NCBI GenBank assembly: GCA_009694025.1
Contig: SHVZ01000027.1
Location: 1 to 38,260, forward strand
From: Alphaproteobacteria bacterium
GTDB taxonomy: Bacteria; Pseudomonadota; Alphaproteobacteria; SHVZ01
Reading direction: 5' to 3'
DNA: 38,260 nt
The notes beneath the pieces were generated by a model that ran no database searches, was not told the origin of the DNA, and was given only the letters and a program-made list of their open reading frames with translations. Shown one piece after another: positions 27,184-36,228 of the stretch. Within the stretch, counting starts at the first letter, position 1. Every line of letters starts with the position of its first letter. The position numbers were made by a program, and so were the translations under genes.

Positions 27184-28087
27184 GACCGGGCCCCGGCGCT
27201 GCGGCCTGGTGGCGCTGGTCGGCGCGCCCAATGCCGGCAAGTCGACGCTGCTGAACAAGCTGGTCGGCGCCAAGATATCGATCGTCACGCCCAAGGTGCA
27301 GACGACGCGGACGCGCATCACCGGCATCGCCATCGAGGGCACGACCCAGCTCGTCTTCGTCGACACGCCGGGCATCTTCACCAAGACCAAGCGGCGCCTC
27401 GAACGCGCCATGGTCGCCTCGGCCTGGGCCGGTGCCGCCGATGCCGATCGCGTGGTGGTCGTGGTCGACGGCACCAAGAAGGGCATCGGCGACGACACGC
27501 GCCGGATCCTCGACGGCCTCCGGGAGGCGAAGCGCCCAGCGATCCTCGCCCTCAACAAGGTCGACCTGATCAAGCGCCCGGAGCTGCTGCCGCGCGCCGC
27601 CCAGCTCAACCAGGCCTTCGACTTCGACAAGACCTTCATGATCTCGGCCGAAACCGGCGACGGCGTCGCCGACCTCCGAAAGTATTTGGCCGGCCTGATG
27701 CCTGAGGGACCCTGGCTCTTCGCCGACGACGATCTCTCCGACTTGCCCGAGCGGCTGCTCGCCGCCGAGGTCACCCGCGAGCAGATTTTCCTCAACCTGC
27801 ATGACGAGCTGCCCTACGACCTGATGGTCGAGACCGAGAGCTGGAAGGAGTTCCGGGACGGCTCGGTCAAGATCCAGCAGGTCGTCTATGTCCGCCGCGC
27901 CAGCCAGAAGGCGATCGTGCTGGGGAAGGGGGGCCAGACCGCGAAGGCGATCGGCGCCCAGGCGCGACGCGAGCTGGAGGCCCAGCTCGGCCGACGGGTC
28001 CACCTCTTCCTCTTCGTCAAGGTCCGCGACACCTGGATCGATGATCCGGACCGCTTCAAGGGCATGGGCCTCGACTGGGTGGAGTAG
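27176..28087 (+). CDS. era: GTPase Era
   Basis: 303-aa ribosome-assembly GTPase that binds the 3' end of 16S rRNA and couples small-subunit maturation to growth. The G domain shows G1 GAPNAGKST (K22), the switch region VQTTRTRITGI, G3 VDTPGIF and G4 NKVDLIK, then the C-terminal KH domain with GQTAKAIGAQARRELE near its GxxG-type loop. Length is normal. Its ATG lies inside the end of rnc (8-base overlap), so the two RNA-maturation genes are coupled. recO, the frequent next gene in this lineage, does not follow. Confidence 0.97.
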   Translation: MAETGPRRCGLVALVGAPNAGKSTLLNKLVGAKISIVTPKVQTTRTRITGIAIEGTTQLVFVDTPGIFTKTKRRLERAMVASAWAGAADADRVVVVVDGTKKGIGDDTRRILDGLREAKRPAILALNKVDLIKRPELLPRAAQLNQAFDFDKTFMISAETGDGVADLRKYLAGLMPEGPWLFADDDLSDLPERLLAAEVTREQIFLNLHDELPYDLMVETESWKEFRDGSVKIQQVVYVRRASQKAIVLGKGGQTAKAIGAQARRELEAQLGRRVHLFLFVKVRDTWIDDPDRFKGMGLDWVE

Positions 28088-28296
28088 CGCTCGTCCCCCG
28101 GGTAAGGGCGGTCCGCCTCCGGGCTCTTGACCGCGTTCGACCGGGACGTTGAAATCATGGCGAGACCGCACGGGAAAGCCGGCGAGTGCGGCAACATCAT
28201 CTTTACGCCGGCGGCGGAATAACCCACCGGAATCGACGTTCTGCGCGTCAGGATTGCCGAACGTCCGAATGATCTCGCAACAGGATTGCACATCGT
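28088..28296. other. Intergenic gap after era
   Basis: This 209-base gap is less GC-rich than the genes beside it. I see no RNA gene, strong hairpin or recognisable remnant of recO in any frame. It probably holds the promoter of the following gene, but no convincing hexamer pair is visible. Confidence 0.4.
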
Positions 28297-29709
28297 ATGG
28301 CCGGCCCCTATTCCCTCGACGGGCTCATGAAGTGGCTGCGGCGCGAGGAGTGGGCCGACGCATTCGATGATCTTCTGGCCCGCCATCTCGGGCCTGCCTG
28401 CGCGAAGGAGAATATTGAGGACCTCGACCACCTGATATCCGTGACCGGCATGGACGACTTCATGGTCCTATGGGGGTGCTCCTTCGAGGATTTCCTCGCC
28501 CATGATCTTGAAGACGGCCGCAATATCGTTGACGACTACCTGAAGAGACGTGGCTGGAAGGAGAAGGTTCAAGACAAAGCCTATATGGCCGCGCTGCGAT
28601 CGTCGGTCATGAGCCTCTACGAAGTCAGCGACATCGTTCCCGGCAGCTCCTTTCTTGCCCGCGATCTGGTGCGTGGCGGCGACCCGGTCCGCGTCAGCGA
28701 GAAGTCCGGCAGCCGTTCGCTCCGCCAATGGGACAAGATCAGCGCGCGGGTCGTCAAGGTGAGCGGGACGACCATGTTGACGGGCGGACTTCTACGGTTC
28801 GACCTCGGCGACGCCGACGCGCTGATGGCGTCGATCGAGAAATTCCGCAAAGGGGAGCGCAAGGAGATCGCGAAGCTGACCAGCGGTCTTCCCGACGAAG
28901 CCGCCGATGCGCTTGCGGAGGGGATGTCGTCCGAGTCAGCCCTGCTTCGAGGCCTGGCGCCGCTCTTCACGACCGTATGGCTCGGCTCCTACCTTTCGCG
29001 GGTTCTCGATCCGAAGCGGCCGGACATGGTGAACACCGACGGCGATACGCTGCAGTTCACGACCTTGCACTATCCCCTGGGACCGGGGGTGACGGGCGAC
29101 GACGTGCGGGCGGCGCTACGCGGAGTCCCCGCGCTTCGGGAAGAGAGCCCCACTTTCTGGAACTGGGTCGAAAGCAATCGCCCGATCAAACCGACTTCAA
29201 CCCGCGCACCGGCGAGTCGCACTTTCATCACGGCCCTCGACGACGGGGCGCTTTGCCTGGGAACGGTGGAGCTTGCAGCCGATAAGATCACCCTGTCCGT
29301 CAATTCCCAGAAGCGCGCGGAGCGGGGGCGGGCCGTGCTCGCCGACGCGCTCGCCGGCCTGACGCTCGAGCCCCTGGCGGAAATGCAGACCGTCGAACAA
29401 CTGTTGGCGTCGAAACCTGCACGCGAAACACCACTCCCCCCCTCGGGTCTCTCGCCGGACGAGGAGAAGGCCGTCATCCGCGCGAGCCTCGACGAGCACT
29501 ATCGCAGGCTGCTCGACGAGCCCGTCCCGGCCCTGGGAGACGTCACGCCTCGACGCGCGGCGCGCACGAAGAAGGGTCGCGAGAAGCTGATTGCCTGGCT
29601 CAAATACCTTGAGAATGAATCGGGGAAGCATGCCGCCGACAGCCCTATGGCCGGGTACGAGCTCGCCTGGATGTGGGAGGAGCTTGGCGTTGCCGATCAG
29701 CGCCGGTGA
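28297..29709 (+). CDS. Unrecognised 470-aa protein downstream of era
   Basis: I cannot assign a function. The chain has no signal peptide or membrane segment. The N-terminal third is acidic and helical (residues 1-85), followed by a segment around SLYEVSDIVPGSSFLARDLV and SRSLRQWDKISARVV that resembles proteins I have seen next to SEC-C or other small metal-binding modules. The C-terminus has HYRRLLDEPVPALGDVTPR, then KKGREKLIAWLKYLEN and MAGYELAWMWEELG, a compact motif found at the ends of several uncharacterised proteobacterial proteins. No zinc-binding cysteines are present at the end. The ATG at 28297 has a distant AGGA. Third-position A/T is a little more frequent than in neighbouring housekeeping genes, which with its location suggests acquisition. 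Confidence 0.75.
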   Translation: MAGPYSLDGLMKWLRREEWADAFDDLLARHLGPACAKENIEDLDHLISVTGMDDFMVLWGCSFEDFLAHDLEDGRNIVDDYLKRRGWKEKVQDKAYMAALRSSVMSLYEVSDIVPGSSFLARDLVRGGDPVRVSEKSGSRSLRQWDKISARVVKVSGTTMLTGGLLRFDLGDADALMASIEKFRKGERKEIAKLTSGLPDEAADALAEGMSSESALLRGLAPLFTTVWLGSYLSRVLDPKRPDMVNTDGDTLQFTTLHYPLGPGVTGDDVRAALRGVPALREESPTFWNWVESNRPIKPTSTRAPASRTFITALDDGALCLGTVELAADKITLSVNSQKRAERGRAVLADALAGLTLEPLAEMQTVEQLLASKPARETPLPPSGLSPDEEKAVIRASLDEHYRRLLDEPVPALGDVTPRRAARTKKGREKLIAWLKYLENESGKHAADSPMAGYELAWMWEELGVADQRR

Positions 29710-29881
29710 GCGCGAGGCGCGGTGCTGTCGCCGGTAAAAAACAGTGAAATCGGCCGCAATCATGCCGCGAGCCGCTGTTTGAAGGCTTTCGCCACGGCCT
29801 TGGTAAGGGTGGGGTTGGCAGTTCAATCGCGTCCGGCCGCGTGCTAGACACCTTCGCCCTGAAACCGCGCCGAGCGATGCC

Positions 29882-31057
29882 GTGAAGCCTGCCAACTCCA
29901 TCATGTCCGGCTACGGGACGACCGTCTTCGAGGTGATGTCGCGCCTGGCGATCGAGCATGGCTCGATCAACCTCGGGCAGGGTTTCCCGGACGGCAACGG
30001 CCCGCCTGAGGTGGTGGCGGCGGCGCAGGCGGCGCTCGCCGACCGGCCGAACCAGTACCCGCCGATGATGGGCGTGCCCGAGCTCCGTCAGGCGGTCGCC
30101 CGCCACGACAAGCGCTTCCACGGCCTCGATGTCGACTGGCAGTCCGAGGTGATCGTCACATCCGGGGCGACCGAGGCGTTGGCGGCCTGCCTCTTCGGGC
30201 TGATCGAGCCCGGCGACGAAGTCGTGCTGTTCGAGCCGCTCTACGACTCCTATCTGCCGATTGTCAGGCGCGCGGGCGGCATCCCGAAGCTGGTGCGGCT
30301 CTCGCCGCCGGAATGGCGGCTCGACGAGACCGCGCTTCGGGCAGCGTTCACCGACCGCACCAAGCTCGTTCTTCTCAACAATCCGCTGAACCCGGCGGCG
30401 AAGGTCTTCACCCGGGCCGAGCTCCAGCTCATCGCCGACCTCATCCTCGCGCACGACGCGGTCGCCGTCTGCGACGAGGTCTACGAGCACATCGTTTTCA
30501 CCGACGCCCCCGACTTCATTCCGCTGATCTCGCTCCCGGGGATGCGCACGCGCTGTCTCCGCATCGGGTCGGCCGGCAAGACCTTCTCGCTGACCGGCTG
30601 GAAGGTCGGATACGTGACGGCGGCGCCCGAGCTCCTCCGTGCCGTGACCAAGACCCATCAGTTCCTGGTCTTCACCACGCCGCCCAACCTGCAGCGGGCG
30701 GTGGCGGCCGGCCTCGACCTCGGCGACGGCTACTACCGCGACCTCGCCGGCGAGACGCAGGCCAAGCGCGACCGCTTCGGCCGGGGCCTAGCCGAGATCG
30801 GCTTCGGCGTGCTGCCGAGCCAGGGGACCTATTTCATCACCGCCGACTTCCGGCCGCTCGGTTTCAACGGTACCGACGAAGAGTTCTGCCGGCACATCAC
30901 CGTCGAGGCCAAGGTCACCGCTGTCCCGGTCAGCGCCTTCTTCACGCCCGAGGAGCCACCCCGGGCCTTCGCCCGTTTCTGTTTCTGCAAGAAGGACGAG
31001 GTTCTGGATCAGGCGCTTGGACGGTTACTAAGACATTTCCGGAACTTTGAGCCGTAA
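29882..31057 (+). CDS. Class I/II PLP-dependent aminotransferase (KAT/DapC-like)
   Basis: Predicted 391-aa fold-type-I aminotransferase. The segments INLGQGFPDGNGP, PNQYPPMMGVPELRQAV, VTSGATEALAA, LLNNPLNP, CDEVYEHIVF, Schiff-base lysine K233 in GSAGKTFSLTGWKVGY and terminal FARFCFCKKDE match the kynurenine/glutamine/methionine aminotransferase group, which also includes N-succinyldiaminopimelate aminotransferases. Substrate undecided. The GTG at 29882 is the longest reasonable start; an ATG at 29903 (MSGYGTTVFE) would also keep the whole domain and may be the real one. A possible -10 TAGACA lies at 29845-29850 with a poor -35. It is the second class I aminotransferase in the window and is clearly not a duplicate of the one at 18868. 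Confidence 0.88.
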   Translation: MKPANSIMSGYGTTVFEVMSRLAIEHGSINLGQGFPDGNGPPEVVAAAQAALADRPNQYPPMMGVPELRQAVARHDKRFHGLDVDWQSEVIVTSGATEALAACLFGLIEPGDEVVLFEPLYDSYLPIVRRAGGIPKLVRLSPPEWRLDETALRAAFTDRTKLVLLNNPLNPAAKVFTRAELQLIADLILAHDAVAVCDEVYEHIVFTDAPDFIPLISLPGMRTRCLRIGSAGKTFSLTGWKVGYVTAAPELLRAVTKTHQFLVFTTPPNLQRAVAAGLDLGDGYYRDLAGETQAKRDRFGRGLAEIGFGVLPSQGTYFITADFRPLGFNGTDEEFCRHITVEAKVTAVPVSAFFTPEEPPRAFARFCFCKKDEVLDQALGRLLRHFRNFEP

Positions 31058-31101
31058 GTCACGGTTGCGGATCCCCTTTCCAGGCGCCATGATGGCTCAC
31101 C

Positions 31102-31413
31102 ATGCTGCTCGATAGGATCACCGTGAGAGCGGTCGAGATCCTGGCTGACTCGACGGCCCGCACCGTCGGCACCGGATCGATCGTCTACCTCAAGCTCACC
31201 CGGGTGGTGAGCGTGGGCTCGCGCCAGGCGTTGGATTCCGCCCGCACCGAGTTCGACAAGCTGCCGGGCGACCGGCGGAGATCGATCCGCACCGACGCGA
31301 TAACCGAGGCCGAGAAGCTCAAGGCCACCAAGGGCACGGTCGCCGCGATCGAGTCGATGTTCAAGCCGTTGACGCCGCTCGACGGCAAGGTCACGCGACT
31401 GGTGGTTCGCTAG
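31102..31413 (+). CDS. Small protein of unknown function
   Basis: Predicted 103-aa basic, soluble protein with no motif I recognise. It starts with a beta-like stretch (ITVRAVEIL), followed by SIVYLKLTRVV and two charged helices (ALDSARTEFDKL, AITEAEKLKATKGTVAAIESM). No signal peptide or cysteine. It fits neatly between the aminotransferase (45 bases before) and the phosphotriesterase gene (35 bases after), and its codon use resembles its neighbours, which supports it being real. There is no strong ribosome-binding site. It might be co-transcribed with either neighbour. Confidence 0.5.
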   Translation: MLLDRITVRAVEILADSTARTVGTGSIVYLKLTRVVSVGSRQALDSARTEFDKLPGDRRRSIRTDAITEAEKLKATKGTVAAIESMFKPLTPLDGKVTRLVVR

Positions 31414-31448
31414 GCGTTTCCTCGGTTCGCGGCAATAGGAGGGGAGCG

Positions 31449-32504
31449 ATGGCCCGCACACGGCTCTCGCGCAGCGATCTCACCGGCAAGGTCCAGACCG
31501 TCCGCGGCTTCCTCGATCCGGCGGAACTCGGCCAGACCCTGATGCACGAGCACGTGCTCTGGGATCTGCGGACCCCGGAGATCCGGGCCAAGAACGATCT
31601 CGGGCCCGAGCTGTCGATGCGGAACATCTTCCAGATGGCCTATGGCGAGACCTACTCGCCCCGCAACATGCTGTTCGACGACGTCGCCATCGCCATCGAC
31701 GAGCTGCAGATGATGCGCGACGTCGGCGGCCAGACCGTGGTCGAGCTGACCTGCGGCGGCATCCGCCCCGATCCCAAGGGCCTGGCCCAGGTCTCCGAGG
31801 GGACCAGCGTCAACATCGTCATGGGCTGCGGCTACTACGTCGAGGAGTACCAGGATCCCCGCAACCGGGGGCGGAGCGCCGACGACTTCGCGCGCGAGAT
31901 CGCGGCCCAGGTCCTGGAAGGCGCCTGGGGCACCAACGTCCGCTCCGGTATCATCGGCGAGATCGGTACGACGACTCCGTGGGGTGCCCTCGAGCGCACG
32001 GTGTTGAGGGGGGCTATCCTGGCCCAGCAGGAGACCGGCGCCTGCCTCAACATCCATCCCGGCCGCCACGAGGACCTGCCCCAGGAGATCGCCGAATTCG
32101 TCGTCGCCAACGGCGGCGATCCGGCGCGCACGGTGATCAGCCACATCGACCGGACGATCTCCGATTCCGAGCGCCTGCTCAGGCTCGCCGATACCGGCGT
32201 CACCGTCGAGTTCGACCTGTTCGGCGTCGAATTCGCCTACTACAAGCTCAACACGGCCATCGACATGCCGAACGACGCCGTCCGGCTCGAGCATCTGCGC
32301 ACACTGATCGACGCCGGCCATCTCGCCCGCATCGTCATCAGCCACGACATCTGCTTTCGTACGCGCCTGGTGAACTTCGGCGGCCACGGCTACGGCCACA
32401 TCTTCCGCAACGTCGTGCCGATGATGCGCCGGCGAGGCTTCAGCGAGGCCGAGATCCAGGCGATCCTGGTCGACAATCCGCGGCGGTTGCTGACCTTCGC
32501 CTAA
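31449..32504 (+). CDS. Phosphotriesterase-family metallohydrolase
   Basis: Predicted 351-aa amidohydrolase-superfamily TIM barrel. The binuclear metal ligands are readable: H33 and H35 (LMHEHVLWD), E171 in GEIGTT as the bridging carboxylate in place of a carbamylated lysine, H203 in NIHPGRH, H232 in SHIDR and D300 in SHDIC. A Glu bridge is found in homologues such as E. coli Php, while true organophosphate hydrolases and lactonases use lysine, so the name describes the fold, not the substrate; a lactone, ester or amide is equally likely. A strong AGGAGGGG (31437-31444) precedes the ATG, suggesting high translation. The 3' end overlaps the convergent fadD gene by 4 bases. Confidence 0.87.
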   Translation: MARTRLSRSDLTGKVQTVRGFLDPAELGQTLMHEHVLWDLRTPEIRAKNDLGPELSMRNIFQMAYGETYSPRNMLFDDVAIAIDELQMMRDVGGQTVVELTCGGIRPDPKGLAQVSEGTSVNIVMGCGYYVEEYQDPRNRGRSADDFAREIAAQVLEGAWGTNVRSGIIGEIGTTTPWGALERTVLRGAILAQQETGACLNIHPGRHEDLPQEIAEFVVANGGDPARTVISHIDRTISDSERLLRLADTGVTVEFDLFGVEFAYYKLNTAIDMPNDAVRLEHLRTLIDAGHLARIVISHDICFRTRLVNFGGHGYGHIFRNVVPMMRRRGFSEAEIQAILVDNPRRLLTFA

Positions 32505-34204
32505 GCCTTGGCCGCCTCTTCGGCGACCAGCTCCTTCTTGGACAGCTTGCCGATCAGCGTCTTCGGCAACGCCGGGCGGAACTCGATCTGGCGCGGCATC
32601 TCGATCGGATTGAGCTTGTCCTTGAGGAAGTCGGTCAACTCTTCGGCCGTCAGCGTCTTTCCGGCCTGGAGCTTGACGAAGGCTTTCGGGCTCTGGCCGC
32701 GATAGCTGTCGGCGATGCCGATGACCGTGCATTCCTCGACCGCCGGGTGCTGGTAGATCGCCTCCTCGACGACACGCGGATAGACGTTGAAGCCGCTGCA
32801 GATGATCAGGTCCTTGATCCGGTCGACGATGAAGAAGTAGCCATCCTCGTCCATGAGCGCGATGTCGCCGGTGCGCAGCAGGCCGTCGATCATCTGCTGC
32901 TGTGTCGCCTCGGCCCGGTTCCAATATCCGGCCATGACCTGGGGACCCTTGATGCAGATTTCGCCTCGTTCGCCACGCGGAACGACTTTCGTGGGGTCGG
33001 CGATGTCGCGGAGCTCGATCCGGGTCTGCGGCAGCGGCAGGCCGATCGAACCCGCCTTGTTGAGGCCGCCGAGCGGGTTGCAGTGGGTCACCGGCGAGCT
33101 CTCGGTCAGGCCGTAGCCTTCGATCAACAGGCAGCCGGTGATCTGCTCGAAGCGCTGCTTGACCTCGAGCGGCAGCGGTGCGCCGCCGGAGATGCAGTTC
33201 CGGATCGACGAGATGTCGCGTGGCTGCTTTGCGACGGCGCTGTTGAAGGCGGTGTACATGGTCGGCACGCCGGCCATGAAGGTCGGCCGCTTGGTCTCGA
33301 TCGTCTTCAGCGCGGCGTCGACCTCGAAGCGCGGCAGCATGACGATCTCGGCGCCGGCCGATAGCATCATGTTCTGAATGACGGTCATGGCGAAGACGTG
33401 GAAGAACGGCAGCACGCCGAGCACGCGTTCCTTGCCGAACTCGAACTTATGAAACCAGCGCCGGCACTGCACCGCATTGGCGTGGAGGTTGGCGTGGGTG
33501 AGCATCGCGCCCTTAGGCACGCCGGTGGTGCCGCCGGTGTACTGCAGCACCGCGACGGTCTTGACCGGGTCGACCGGCACCGCCCGGTAGCGGCCGTCAT
33601 TGGCGACCAACTCTGCGAAGCGCGGATTCGCCTTGTTCCGGGGCGGCGTCGCCAGGTCCTTCCGCCTGACCCAGGGGAAAAGCAGCCGCTTGATCAGGGG
33701 CAGGGCGTCGGCCATCGAGGCGACGACGATGGTCTTGAGCGGCGTTGTCTCGATCATCGGCGCAAGCTTGGAATAGAGAGCCTGCAGGTCGAGGGTGATC
33801 ATCACCTCGGTACCGGAGTCCTTGATCTGGGACTCGATCTCCTTGGCGACATAGAGCGGGTTGAAATTGACGACGATGCCGCCGGCCTTGAGGATGCCGA
33901 AATAGGCGATGACGAAGTACGGGCAGTTCGGCAGGAACAGGCCGACACGGTCTCCCGGCTTGACGCCGAGATCCTGCAGGCCTTTGGCGAACCGGTCGAC
34001 CTGGGCGGAGAGTTCGGCGTAGGTCGTCTTCTTGTCGAGGAAGTCGATGGCGTTCTGGCCGGGAACGCGGCGAACCGGCTCGTCCAGCAGCTCGTAGAGG
34101 GGCTTTGGATCGATCGGCTCGTGCCAATCGATGTTGGGTGGGTAGTGGGGCGTGTAGTCGCGGCCGCCACTGGCGATCGACAAGGCCGGGCCGGTCATTG
34201 CCAT
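32501..34204 (-). CDS. fadD: Long-chain fatty acid--CoA ligase
   Basis: 567-aa ANL-superfamily adenylating enzyme that activates fatty acids to acyl-CoA using ATP. The P-loop YTGGTTGVPKGAMLTH, the A5 motif GYGLTESSPVTHCNP, the hinge DRIKDLIICSGFNVYPRVVEE and the C-terminal catalytic Lys in KTLIGKLSKKEL are complete. GGIVVNFNPLY and the overall length match FadD-type long-chain enzymes rather than acetyl-CoA synthetases. It is cytosolic or peripheral at the inner membrane. The start is 78 bases downstream of the dppF-like stop on the same strand, so it may be read from the transporter operon, though the two functions are not obviously linked. Symbol by family; several paralogues are usual in such genomes. 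Confidence 0.93.
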   Translation of the reverse strand: MAMTGPALSIASGGRDYTPHYPPNIDWHEPIDPKPLYELLDEPVRRVPGQNAIDFLDKKTTYAELSAQVDRFAKGLQDLGVKPGDRVGLFLPNCPYFVIAYFGILKAGGIVVNFNPLYVAKEIESQIKDSGTEVMITLDLQALYSKLAPMIETTPLKTIVVASMADALPLIKRLLFPWVRRKDLATPPRNKANPRFAELVANDGRYRAVPVDPVKTVAVLQYTGGTTGVPKGAMLTHANLHANAVQCRRWFHKFEFGKERVLGVLPFFHVFAMTVIQNMMLSAGAEIVMLPRFEVDAALKTIETKRPTFMAGVPTMYTAFNSAVAKQPRDISSIRNCISGGAPLPLEVKQRFEQITGCLLIEGYGLTESSPVTHCNPLGGLNKAGSIGLPLPQTRIELRDIADPTKVVPRGERGEICIKGPQVMAGYWNRAEATQQQMIDGLLRTGDIALMDEDGYFFIVDRIKDLIICSGFNVYPRVVEEAIYQHPAVEECTVIGIADSYRGQSPKAFVKLQAGKTLTAEELTDFLKDKLNPIEMPRQIEFRPALPKTLIGKLSKKELVAEEAAKA

Positions 34205-34282
34205 CCCCCAAGGTTGCTGGGCCCATCCTGAAGGGAGGGACCGGCCGAGGGCAATGGGGTTGAGGGAGGCGGCGGCCCGGGC

Positions 34283-35263
34283 TCAGGCGAAATGGCAGGC
34301 CACCCGGTGGCTGGGCTCGAGCGCCCGCAACGCCGGGTCCTCGATCTGGCAGCGGTCCCGGGCCTTGGGGCAGCGGGGCGCATAGGCGCAGCCGCGGGGC
34401 GGCGGCGGGATCGCCTCGGTCGAGGTCCCGGCGAGCCGGACCCCGCGCCGGTCGCGCCGGCGGGCCCCAGTCGAGAGCCCGGGGATCGCCGCCATCAGGG
34501 CCTGGGTATAGGGGTGCCGGGGATCGGCGAACAGCGCCTCGGCCGGCGCCTGCTCGACGATGCGCCCCTGGTACATGACCGCGACGTCGTCGCAGAGATG
34601 CTCGACCACCGCGAGGTTGTGGCTGATGAAGAAATAAGTGACGCCGTGGCGGCGCTGCAGGTCCTGCATCAGGTTGAGAACCTGGGCCTGGACGGAGACG
34701 TCGAGGGCCGAGACCGGCTCGTCGGCGACGATCAGCTTCGGCCGCGTGATCAGGGCGCGGGCGATGGCGATGCGCTGGCGCTGCCCGCCCGAGAACTCGT
34801 GCGGATAGCGGCTCGCCGCGTCGCTCGGCAAGCCGACCTCGTCCAGCGCCTCGGCGACCCGTTCGATCCTCTCCGGAGACGGGAGCCGGATGGCGAGGCC
34901 ATCCAGCGGCTCGGCGACGATCCGCCCGACCGTGTGGCGAGGGTCGAGCGAGCCGAAGGGATCCTGGAACACCATCTGGAAATTCCGTCGGTGCCGGCGG
35001 AGGTCGCCGTCGGCAAGCGCGAAGGGATCCTGGCCAATCACCTCGATGCGGCCCTTGTCCGGCCGATCGAGGGCCATGACCAGACGGGCGAGCGTCGATT
35101 TGCCGGAGCCTGACTCGCCGACGACGCCGAAGCTCTTGCCGGCATCGACGGCGAAGCTGACGCCGTCGACCGCCTTGATCCACTTTCGGGGTGCGAAGGG
35201 CGATGGCCGCGGCAGCCGGAAATGGCGGACCAGGTTCTCGGCGCGGACGAGCGGCTCCGTCAC
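34283..35263 (-). CDS. Oligopeptide/dipeptide ABC transporter ATP-binding protein (DppF-type)
   Basis: Predicted 326-aa ATPase subunit, the second of a pair energising a peptide/nickel-type importer. Walker A is GESGSGKST, the Q-loop is in [14 protein letters not shown], the signature is [15 protein letters not shown], Walker B is [12 protein letters not shown] and the H-loop is ISHNLAV. The C-terminal oligopeptide-family extension carries four cysteines in [15 protein letters not shown] and HRVACHFA. It starts with GTG at 35263, overlapping the DppD-type stop as GTGA. The order B-C-D-F within tightly overlapping genes is the normal layout for this importer class. Substrate cannot be told from ATPases; peptides, nickel, glutathione or opines are possible. 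Confidence 0.94.
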   Translation of the reverse strand: MTEPLVRAENLVRHFRLPRPSPFAPRKWIKAVDGVSFAVDAGKSFGVVGESGSGKSTLARLVMALDRPDKGRIEVIGQDPFALADGDLRRHRRNFQMVFQDPFGSLDPRHTVGRIVAEPLDGLAIRLPSPERIERVAEALDEVGLPSDAASRYPHEFSGGQRQRIAIARALITRPKLIVADEPVSALDVSVQAQVLNLMQDLQRRHGVTYFFISHNLAVVEHLCDDVAVMYQGRIVEQAPAEALFADPRHPYTQALMAAIPGLSTGARRRDRRGVRLAGTSTEAIPPPPRGCAYAPRCPKARDRCQIEDPALRALEPSHRVACHFA

Positions 35264-36228
35264 GTCGCCACCTCCGTCCGCCGGCAGAGCGCCCGATGGT
35301 CCGGCCCGACCTCGACGTCGGGCGGGAGCGCCACACGGCATTCCGGCTCGGCCAACTGGCAGCGATCGGCGAAGGCGCAGCCGGTCGCCACCGCCCAGGC
35401 GTCGGGTACGGTGCCGGGGATGGTGAAGAGCCGGCTGCCCCGGGCCCGGAGCGGGTTCGGCAGCGCGCCGAACAGCCCACGCGTGTACGGGTGCGCACGG
35501 CGGCGGAAGAGGTCGACCGTCGGTCCTGACTCGACGACGCGCCCGGCGTACATCACCAGGACCCGGTCGGTGACGTCGCCGACGATGCCGAGATCGTGGC
35601 TGATGAGGACCAGCGCCATGCCAAACTCGTCGACCAGGTCGTGGATCAGGTCGAGGATCTGCGCCTGCACCGTGACGTCGAGAGCGGTGGTCGGCTCGTC
35701 GGCGATCAGGATGTCGGGCTGGCAGGCGAGCGCGATCGCGATCATCACCCGCTGGCGCTGTCCGCCGGAAAGCTGATGCGGATACTGGGCGAGCCGCGCC
35801 TTGGGCTCGGGCATGCGGACGAGGTCGAGGAGCCGCACCGCCTCGGCCTCGGCATCGGTCGGGTAGAGGCCGCGGTGCAGGATCAGGCTCTCGGCGATCT
35901 GCTTGCCGATCGGATGCACCGGGTTGAGCGCGCTCATCGGCTCCTGGAAGATCATGGCAAGCCGATTGCCACGAAGCTTGCAGAGCTTCTCCTCCGGCAA
36001 GGCGAGCAGATTCTCGCCCTCGAACCGGACCTCGCCGGAGGGAAGGGCGCCATCCGGCAGCAGCCCCATCAGGGCGAGCGCCGTCATCGTCTTGCCGCAG
36101 CCTGACTCGCCGACGATGCCCAGCGTCTCGCCGCGCTCGACCGCGAAGCTGACCTCGCGCACCAGCGGCACCGCCCCGCGCGATGTGGGCATGTGAACGG
36201 CGAGCCGGTCGACGGCGAGGAGGGCCAT
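35260..36228 (-). CDS. Oligopeptide/dipeptide ABC transporter ATP-binding protein (DppD-type)
   Basis: Predicted 322-aa ATPase partner of the DppF-type subunit. Walker A is GESGCGKT, the Q-loop is [16 protein letters not shown], the signature is [15 protein letters not shown], Walker B is [12 protein letters not shown], and the H-loop is ISHDLGI. The oligopeptide-type C-terminus with [14 protein letters not shown] follows. It starts at 36228 with TGATG, sharing one base with the permease stop codon. Both ATPases keep all catalytic motifs, so the transporter should be ATP-competent. Position second-to-last in the transporter block, before the DppF-type gene. Confidence 0.94.
   Translation of the reverse strand: MALLAVDRLAVHMPTSRGAVPLVREVSFAVERGETLGIVGESGCGKTMTALALMGLLPDGALPSGEVRFEGENLLALPEEKLCKLRGNRLAMIFQEPMSALNPVHPIGKQIAESLILHRGLYPTDAEAEAVRLLDLVRMPEPKARLAQYPHQLSGGQRQRVMIAIALACQPDILIADEPTTALDVTVQAQILDLIHDLVDEFGMALVLISHDLGIVGDVTDRVLVMYAGRVVESGPTVDLFRRRAHPYTRGLFGALPNPLRARGSRLFTIPGTVPDAWAVATGCAFADRCQLAEPECRVALPPDVEVGPDHRALCRRTEVAT

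Noticed and set aside
28149..28370. Short open frame at the end of the gap after era
   Set aside because: It overlaps the start of the better supported gene at 28297, has no ribosome-binding site and has an arginine-rich composition typical of a shadow frame.
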